Assembly: GCA_032821775.1 (NCBI GenBank)
Contig: JAVLRN010000049.1
Location: forward strand, 1-24,830
Length of the DNA: 24,830 nt
Direction: 5' to 3'
DNA from: Sanguinoderma infundibulare
Taxonomy: Eukaryota; Basidiomycota; Agaricomycetes; Polyporales; Polyporaceae
Part shown: positions 17,883 to 24,830 of the stretch, piece after piece
How the letters are laid out: every line of letters starts with the position of its first letter
How positions within the stretch are numbered: position 1 is the first letter of the stretch
Made by a program: the position numbers and the translations under genes
The notes under the pieces: generated by a model
What the model was told of the DNA's origin: nothing
What the model saw: only the letters and a program-made list of their open reading frames with translations
Databases searched by the model: none

Positions 17883-18268
17883 CGAGGCGGTGAGGAGACC
17901 ATGAAGGGCAACAACCATCTCCCTGTCCTCTTCGACATTGACGAGTAGATCCAGTTTGCGGAGCATCGAAGGCATATGGCCTGAAAGGGTATGGAATGAA
18001 ATATGTGAGAGGTGCGTATCCACTCTCAGGTAGGAGGGATGAAACGAGAGCTGCTCGAGGTGGGTGCATCGCTCCAGGATGGACCGGAGATACGTGCACA
18101 CGACGTCGAAACAGGGCTTGAAAACAGCGCACTCGTATAGAACGATGCTCCATACGAGAGCGCCGAAGCCCGGCGTCATTGGAAGAGGGCGTGTGGGCGA
18201 GAGCGGGGATCTGGCCAAACTGACGGATGACGATGTGTTCGTCATCTCCCGGTTCTGTTTCAGACATC
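17883..18268 (-). pseudogene. Second copy of the F-box/LRR-like fragment
   Basis: Identical to 3036-3421. Confidence 0.4.
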
Positions 18269-18930
18269 CTGCCGGCGCAGTGAGTAAACCATTCAACTGG
18301 CTGCCAATAAGCGCACTTCTCCCGCTCGTGTCCACTCACGTTGGGCCCGTTGCACGTCGGCCCATGCTCTCCTCATAAGTTTACTCCGCTCCTCACACCC
18401 AACGGGAACACGCGACTGAGTAAAGTGAGGATGCGCCTGCAGAACGTTGTCGTTGTGCCGGAATTGGAAAGCCAGCGGAGGAAGTCAGTGATGAATGAGA
18501 GCCTTGCTCGTCTGCAGGATCATGCCCTCGATGAGGTGTTTCACACACTCTTTGAACCAGGAGAATATGTGCGAGCACGAGGAGATGGTTTGTGTCTCGA
18601 TGAGCGCTTGGTGGACATCCGAGGGTCTGAGTATGAATGCGCGAGCACATGAAAGTAAGGCTAATAAACTTACCGATTCGCTGCCGCAACGAGCCGACAT
18701 CACATATAGAGGTTGCTCCAGCTGTGTCTCAGATGCATGCTGCATAAGCGAAAAGGAGATGGGGTAAATGTATCAATTCTAGATTCTTCAATAGTCAATT
18801 AACAGCCGCGCCATGCCATCCACATGCAATACGGCATGAGAAAACGGTCAGGAGACCGTCAAAAGAAATACTTATAGTCTTACGCAATGCCTCAATGCGC
18901 TTTTCGCATGATCATACGCCGCCGCTGAAC

Positions 18931-19574
18931 ATGCCCACCGCACGCCATCACACCAAATCCCGCCCAGCCAACTCCTGCCCTCGAGTACAGTACTCAAACG
19001 GCCTCGCACAGCTCAAGGCAGAATTTCGATCCGGCATAACAACAAAATTGAGTACGCACGTTTATTTGCATCCCCATCTTGCGCGCGCTGACTAGCGTTG
19101 TCCTGCGTGACAGGAAACAAGTCCGGAAATCCCAAGGCGAATATGGGGTGGTCGGAGAAGGGCTACGCCCTCGGCGTCGTCGTCCGCTGCAAACAGAACC
19201 TCCTCGGATGGCCCTGGTACGCAAACATCCCGTTCGCGAACCCGAGCGACCTCCTTGGCGGCCAGCCCATCCTGCGCTTCCTCATCGCGCTCTTGAATGC
19301 TGGGATCCTCCGCTTCGAGCCCGCGAGCGAGGAGGACGTTGACCGCGCACGACGCAACTCGAAGGCCGTCCTTCCGGGTGCGCCACCGACACGCCCGCCT
19401 CCGTTCTGCTGGGGTCCGTTTGGTCGGGACGATATCGGCCTGGGTCGCTTCCGGCCGGTTACCAACCCGCTGGGCCTGCCGCTCAGACACCCGAAGGACG
19501 GTCCAAAGACCCCAAAGCTGATCCTGGACTCCGATGTTGAGGATTCGGACGTGGTGGGCTCAGACAGCGAGTAG
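18931..19574 (+). CDS. Second copy of the LxGWP...IPFANPS family gene
   Basis: Identical to 4084-4727. Exons are 18931-19051 and 19114-19574, with the same 62-bp intron and 193-residue product. Confidence 0.6.
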
Positions 19575-20232
19575 CTAGCATGCATGTATCAGTCACACTT
19601 GGGTTACGGGCCATGAAAGAAGACGTGGTGCGCATGGCCATGCATGATCTAGCAGACAGCAGAGCAGAAGCGATCTTTGGAGGTCATGAAAGCCGGCCAT
19701 TCTGGACATTGGTCTACTCACCCATCGAAGCAATCCAGTTAGGGGATGTCCAAGCGAGCATCAGCCGAACGTCTGATGGAAGAGGGTTGGATGGTCGCTG
19801 CTCCCGCATATGGCGCTGACTCGAAACCCCCGGATGGCAACTGGGTCGAGTCCGGTCTCTGTATGCAATGTGAGAAAATCAGATTCTACCTGACACAGCA
19901 ATTGTGACACACTTACACTGGCGAAGGGCCGGTCATTGATGCAGCGATGATCGTGGTAGAGAGCAAAGAGCAACTGCCACGACGCAGTGCCACAAGGGTC
20001 CAAGCGCCCGCAGCTGCCATTTACGGAATCCGCGGTCTCTCATAAACCTCCATCAGCTTCGACCTCGCTTCCACTCATTCATTTCAACCCCTGCTGCGCT
20101 CTGCCACAGTATCCGAGTAATCAGTTGCCCAGTTCTGGACCACGGAAATGCAGAGTGCTCTCCGCCGACAATTTATTCCAATCAGCATGCATCAGCAGCC
20201 GCCACCAGCCTGTCAGTTCCTATCCGAGTTGA

Positions 20233-20406
20233 TTCAGCCGCAACAGAACCACCCAAGCGGTGGAGCGGCTCGCGCAGCTGAGTCAGGCTACGCCGCGGCC
20301 GGAGATTGAGCCTGTGTGGGCAGAGACAGGGCCAGACCTTGGACAATGGTATTCCTCTGTGAGCCGCCGCGATAACTTGCAGATAATTATTTCACAACAA
20401 ATTTGA
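20233..20406 (+). pseudogene. Second copy of the plus-strand coding fragment
   Basis: Identical to 5386-5559. Confidence 0.3.
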
Positions 20407-20503
20407 TGTTGAGCGACCAATGTAGAGTTGGTAGATGGATTCATAGCATCTGCACTATGTCGGGGGCTCCGGAGGGGGTGAGTACACAGAGGAGGCGAAG
20501 GAC

Positions 20504-20524
20504 GTGTACTTGAAGCACTGCTAC
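20504..20524 (+). repeat. Second copy, left arm of the 21-bp inverted repeat
   Basis: Identical to 5657-5677 and reverse complement of 21169-21189. Confidence 0.8.
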
Positions 20525-20535
20525 CCAGGGCTAGG

Positions 20536-20894
20536 TGCAAGGTTAGGGCTAACCTAGGTTAGCGATTCCCTGGGTTTTGTGTCAGCTGAACAGTACACCA
20601 TATGTATGTATACATTGAATGAATCCCAGTTTTGTAGGCAACAAAAATTCAGTTCAGGGTTGATTATTGTCTGCTGGAGCCCCCTCGCCGAAATGGGTAG
20701 CACGCTCAGGTTAGGGGCACGGGTTAGGGGCAAGGTTAACATAGGTTAGCGAATTTGAAGGCTCCGGTTGGGTTTGCATTGGTAAAACGAATGCCGTATC
20801 AATCCCAGTTCATGTGGATATGTATAGTACAAATTCCAAGGCGCAGAACACGCATGAAGAGAACTTTGGGGGGTTAGGGCCAGGGTAGTGTTAG
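20536..20894. repeat. Second copy of the TTAGGG-like cluster
   Basis: Identical to 5689-6047. Degenerate telomere-like motifs would not be expected to stay identical between old duplicates. Confidence 0.55.
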
Positions 20895-21024
20895 GTTTAA
20901 GCCGCTTCCGCTTTCGGAAGGTGAGCGCTCTCGCGGGGATCGCTTCGCAAACCAACCGCGCAGCCCGGAACGCGTTAGGACGAGAAGTATGATCGCACCA
21001 TGCACGAGTGACCGTTCTAGCGCA

Positions 21025-21339
21025 AGCATTCAGTTTCCGGACAAACTTTGTGAGCTCCTCCTTCAGCTCCGCCACCCACGGCTGCTTCCCATGCATCATG
21101 ATGTACACGTTCTTCAGCCCTGTCCCGCCGGCCTCGCTCACCCTCTGGATGATCTGCACGATGTCCGCGTAGCAGTGCTTCAAGTACACACCTGAGGGTA
21201 AACTTCTCTGGCGAGACAAGATCACGAGCAGTAGTGATTTGATACTCGATTGAGAGCAGCGGTTCGTCGCGCAGTCGGTGGACATGCTGGTCAGGCAGCG
21301 GGCGCAGGTGATGCTCGGGAACGGGATGCGCCGGTATTC
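21025..21339 (-). pseudogene. Second copy of the possible glycosyltransferase-like fragment
   Basis: Identical to 6178-6492, with exon-like pieces at 21339-21246 and 21191-21025. Confidence 0.4.
21169..21189 (-). repeat. Second copy, right arm of the 21-bp inverted repeat
   Basis: Identical to 6322-6342. Confidence 0.8.
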
Positions 21340-21692
21340 TTGTCCGCGTTTATTTTCCCTCGCTGACCAACACGCAGGCACGAAGTTTGGGTGCGAGAAC
21401 GGCGGACACGGTCGTCGCGACTTGCCGGGTGCCTAGATGAATGGATGGTTAGCCGGCCTCGAAACCGCGTATGGAGCAAGGGAATCAGAAAAAAATTAGC
21501 ATTTGCAACGCAGCAACGCGTGCGAATGACGTCGCGCAGTACGTCAACCGGATAGGGAGGTAGGTGAGAAGAGACGGGTTCGCGGCCGTCGGAAAAAGTG
21601 GGCACATGTGGGATGCGGTCGCGTCGATTTTCCGAGCTCCAGGCGTGCGCAGAGAGAAATAGTGCAAGCACGGACTGCGGAGTGGCATGCAG

Positions 21693-21700
21693 TATTTAAA
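21693..21700 (+). promoter_or_regulatory. Second copy of the TATTTAAA promoter
   Basis: Identical to 6846-6853, with the same CT-rich leader. Confidence 0.5.
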
Positions 21701-21898
21701 GGAGACTGGAGGTTGCAGGTGCCTCATTCCCATCCCCGTCCATCCGCCACCACCCACTTGTCTTCACGCTCCCGTCGTGTCCGTCTGCCTCGAACGATCT
21801 CCATGCTGTCCGTCTACCACCTTCCGCTCGTCTTCACCCACTCATTGTGCCTGTCCCCCTCAACGTCCGGCGGTCTGCGGTGTGTCCGTCATAGATGG

Positions 21899-22306
21899 TC
21901 ATGGAAAGGAGGTACGTCGCGGCTCGGTTGCTAACTGGGAGCGTTTGATGTTGACTGCGTTTGTAGTTGTAGAGCGACATCCACTGGCATGAAGGAAGAA
22001 GAGCACAATGTAGCACCACTTGTCGTCATCGAACGCGTCAAAGAAGCCGACGACGCCCTCCATGTCGCTCACGGCGTCGTGCAGGAGGACCTCGCGCCGA
22101 ACGATGTCGAGCTCGTCGTCGGAGCAGTCGGCTTTGCGTATGATCTTCACCGCGATGGATCGGTGGCGAGAGTACGGGAGGGCGGCGTGGTCGATAGCCT
22201 CGTAGACGACACCGTACGTACCGAGCCTGAGAGTCTTGACGAGTTCGTAGCGGTTATCGAGCGTGGTCCCGGCCAGATTGGGGTAGGAGTCGGCATGAGG
22301 AGCCAT
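21899..22306 (-). pseudogene. Second copy of the truncated kinase gene
   Basis: Identical to 7052-7459. The ATG is at 22306 and kinase similarity ends at about 22001. Confidence 0.75.
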
Positions 22307-22414
22307 TTTAGAGACAGGCGTGATGTGAAGGCTGAATATGCGATGATGCTGCGGTAGTGCGTCCACCAGGAACGACGATGAGGGATGCGGAGCCTTAGCT
22401 CGAAAAACGCCCTC

Positions 22415-22422
22415 CTTTTATA
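22415..22422 (-). promoter_or_regulatory. Second copy of the kinase TATA box
   Basis: Identical to 7568-7575. Confidence 0.6.
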
Positions 22423-22678
22423 CTTTTCGGGCCTCCCAGGGCGTCACTTGGCGACCCAGGGACGTTGAGAATGCGCGGTACGAGGGAGAACACCCGCAGG
22501 CAGTACGGGCGGCGCGAGAGGTTGGGCTGGGCGATGGCGGAGGCGATGTGACACGCATGTATGATGACCTTGATTAGATACGCTGAGATACGAACGACAG
22601 GGAGATGTTGTACGTGGCGATAAGCTCAGGCTCACCTCGTCGTCACTGCCATGGCTGGAGCCTGAGCGAGTACATGCT

Positions 22679-22993
22679 CTAAAGCGCCCAGTCGGGGCTA
22701 TCGAGACTATGCCGCCTCGGGACGCCGGCGCCATCTCCCTGACCTTCCTGCGGTGCGATGACCCAGTCAGGATGATCTGGTGTATGCATGCGCGGATGCA
22801 TGCTTCCCGAAGACGTAGAGGATGTCGGCGATGGGGGGCCACCAGCTGAGCCGTCCGCTTCGACTGCAGAGAGAATGGCGGACGTGTACTGGCTTTGGCT
22901 AAGGAGCACGGCGGAGACGATGAGATCATTCTCCCAAGTACCCTCCGTCACTTCCGGAATATCTGCGAGCTGCGATAAAAGAGTGTTTCGCAG
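22679..22993 (-). pseudogene. Second copy of the unrecognised exon next to the GH2 fragment
   Basis: Identical to 7832-8146. Confidence 0.35.
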
Positions 22994-23417
22994 GCAGCCC
23001 AGTCCAGGCGTCCTCGAAATAGCCTACCACTCCCGCGGGGTGATCGAGCCAGACGTACACCCCCACGCCGCCCTTGGCGGAGAGCGTGAACGTGAGGCCG
23101 TCGCCAGACGTAACCTCGATCGCCGGGTCGACAAGCTTGGCCGACGCGAGGCTCGTCGGAGTGAACTGCAGTATACGACGCCTATCAAAAGCCTGCCTCG
23201 CAGACCGTTCCAGCGAACTCATGTATGACTCCTGCGTCGCCGTCTTCTTATCGACCTCCGCGGTGACGTTCAGCAACAGGAACACGTCCTCCGCGGCCGT
23301 CCCCACAGGAAGGATCACATCCAGCCCCGACGCCGCGTACACGACCGAGTTTTTCAGCGTCGGTACCTCGAACGACACCGCGCTCGTGTCGAGCGCATTC
23401 CCGCTCGAATCGTACCA
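22989..23417 (-). pseudogene. Second copy of the GH2 beta-mannosidase fragment
   Basis: Identical to 8142-8570. Confidence 0.6.
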
Positions 23418-24145
23418 CGACGGATTCGAGCTCGGGTTCGAGTTCGAGGCGGGATGTGCGGCCGGACGCGAGGGACCGGCCGCAGATGCTGGAGGGATGT
23501 CAATCGGAGGTGGGAGTGGGAGTGGGCGAAGGTCGAGTCATTCTTGAGAAGACAGATGTGCGAAAGCCACGGTGAACGAGAGAATGAGGGAGAAAGCGAA
23601 AGCAGTAGCTGTTTGAGGTACTGAGCGTGCAGTCGATTTGTACTATGGATGATTTACGATATCTAGAGCGCATACGCATGAGTCGATGGCCGAGTGCTAT
23701 GATGGACGAATGTCTGTCCGAGAATAGAAAGTGACACCGGGCCGGGCGCTGAGGGCGTCTGTTGGTGCTGTAACCGTCAGCCTGTTCCTGGTTGTCCTCG
23801 CCGTCGACTCGGATCATCCTCACGGCACAACGCTTCCGCTGTGCGCTCTATGCACCCTTGGGGATGTGAGATCTGGCACGATCGCGACGCAGTCAATATA
23901 TAAATTGACTTGAAAATCACCGGTGCTTCCTTGTGTAGGCGTCGTCGGCCCTTGTACAAATTTAGATTCACTGCGCTGTCATTCTAGAGGTAGATCGACT
24001 GTCTAGTATGCTTATGATCGGTTGTGACCGTTCATGTCGCGGAGCAGTTACGACGCGTACCACTTCCCTCGCAGTAAGGCGCGCCAGCTGCGTCGAACAT
24101 CCCCCCATCCATAGACCGTATTTCTTATCTGCCTAGCGGAGACAA

Positions 24146-24151
24146 TATATA
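24146..24151 (+). promoter_or_regulatory. Second copy of the candidate TATA box for the GRAM/VASt gene
   Basis: Identical to 9299-9304. Confidence 0.3.
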
Positions 24152-24573
24152 CCTTGCGTGCCTGAGAGATCTGGCCAGCTACGGTTGCGCCGGGTTGCGC
24201 GCGCCCATGCGGGGCAACGCTGCGAGCGTCGTGGGTCGCGAGATCAGCGCGGGGCTCTGCGGGTTGATGTACTTACATACCCTCGAGCGAGCTCGAGACG
24301 TCCCTGCCCCATCTCCACCGTCACCTTCAACGCTTCCCTTCACCCATGCAGCCCACGCAGTAGACCCTCTCCGCTCACCCCAGGTCGTTCACATCGGCCT
24401 CCCGAAATCGCTTCATAGCCCGTGGGAAGACGCACGGCTGTCCAATAGCATCCAGGCCGCATATATCGGACTGCTCGATCGAAGGTCACTCCAGGATTTT
24501 CAGAAGGATCGAGGCGCATTGCGGGACATCTGGAGGGCTGCCAGACATATTGACACGGTGAGAGGAAATTTAG

Positions 24574-24830
24574 ATGGCCCCCGGGTTCCTGTCCAAGCTT
24601 GTCAAGCCCACGGGCAGCTCGCGACAGTCGAGCGCACACTCTTCCCCGCAATCTCCCACCTCCAGTCGCCATCCGTCCATCAGCATCAGCTCGACAGCTT
24701 CCTCCAAAAGCGTCGTTGACGATCTGCGGCGCAAGTTCAATGGGAACAGCAACGCCGGCGCAGTCTCACCGCCGTCCCCGGGCGGGTATGAGAGCTCGGA
24801 CTCTGGCCCAAACGTGAGGGTCGTCCCCCC
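24574..24830 (+). CDS. GRAM/VASt protein, second copy, first 85 codons only
   Basis: The same start (MAPGFLSKLVKP...) and sequence as 9727-9983, cut off by the window end. Only the Ser/Pro-rich N-terminal tail is included. Whether the rest of the gene follows decides between a circle or array and a partial duplication. Confidence 0.85.
   Translation, partial: MAPGFLSKLVKPTGSSRQSSAHSSPQSPTSSRHPSISISSTASSKSVVDDLRRKFNGNSNAGAVSPPSPGGYESSDSGPNVRVVP

Larger units (their letters stand above)
15437..18625 (-). pseudogene. THOC1: Second copy of the decayed THOC1 gene
   Basis: Identical to 590-3778. The same stops lie at 18375-18373 (TGA), 17571-17569 (TAG) and 16003-16001 (TGA), with the same interruptions and the same 51-bp intron at 15917-15867. 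Identical damage shows that it was duplicated, if truly duplicated, after it decayed. Confidence 0.8.
14848..24830. repeat. Second copy of the 14,847-bp unit (partial)
   Basis: Direct repeat of 1-9983, ending at the window edge inside exon 1 of the GRAM/VASt gene. Because both window edges fall inside the repeated unit, nothing flanking the repeat is seen. The arrangement fits a circle, a tandem array or a contig with overlapping ends. Confidence 0.97.

Noticed and set aside
1..24830. Bacterial plasmid, phage, CRISPR array or retrotransposon
   Set aside because: No replication, capsid, Cas, reverse transcriptase, integrase or transposase motif was seen; the spliceosomal introns and protein families are fungal.

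Overview
The window looks like nuclear DNA of a filamentous basidiomycete, most likely an Agaricomycete. Introns are short (about 50-85 bp, GT...AG), promoters carry TATA boxes followed by pyrimidine-rich leaders, and the protein remnants are fungal: THO complex subunit 1, GH2 beta-mannosidase, RidA, F-box, and a GRAM/VASt sterol-transfer protein. I found no prokaryotic operon, phage gene, CRISPR array, tRNA or rRNA.

The dominant feature is periodicity. Bases 1-9983 recur at 14848-24830 with a constant offset of 14,847 bp. Every stretch I compared was identical and no indel shifts the offset. The window is therefore about 1.67 passes around one 14,847-bp unit and neither end leaves the unit. 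That fits a circular molecule read past its origin, a perfect tandem array, or an assembly overlap; the sequence alone cannot separate these.

Layout of one unit, from base 1: the start of a short minus-strand gene (1-284; whole in the middle of the window at 14827-15131). Next is a decayed, colinear, minus-strand THOC1 gene (590-3778) with in-frame stops, split by an F-box-like segment and by about 1.4 kb of foreign sequence. An intact-looking two-exon plus-strand gene of a dispersed Agaricomycete family with an LxGWP...IPFANPS motif follows (4084-4727). Then come a plus-strand fragment, a cluster of TTAGGG-like motifs between inverted copies of an exon piece, and a minus-strand fragment that may be glycosyltransferase-like (5386-6492). 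A protein kinase 5' end truncated inside its N-lobe lies at 7052-7459, facing a plus-strand promoter. An unrecognised exon and a C-terminal GH2 beta-mannosidase fragment (7832-8570) come next, then about 1 kb of intergenic DNA. The only large intact gene follows, a five-exon GRAM/VASt membrane protein (9727-13118) whose 3' end runs into a 27-bp minisatellite. A RidA pseudogene (13509-13775) and a minus-strand exon cluster containing a diverged duplicated exon (13783-14857) close the unit.

Overall the unit holds one probable housekeeping gene for intracellular sterol transport, one small gene of unknown family, and a set of unrelated, broken host-gene pieces, mostly on the minus strand. I see no shared pathway among them. 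The points of interest are the perfect 14.8-kb repetition and how so many truncated genes came to sit together.
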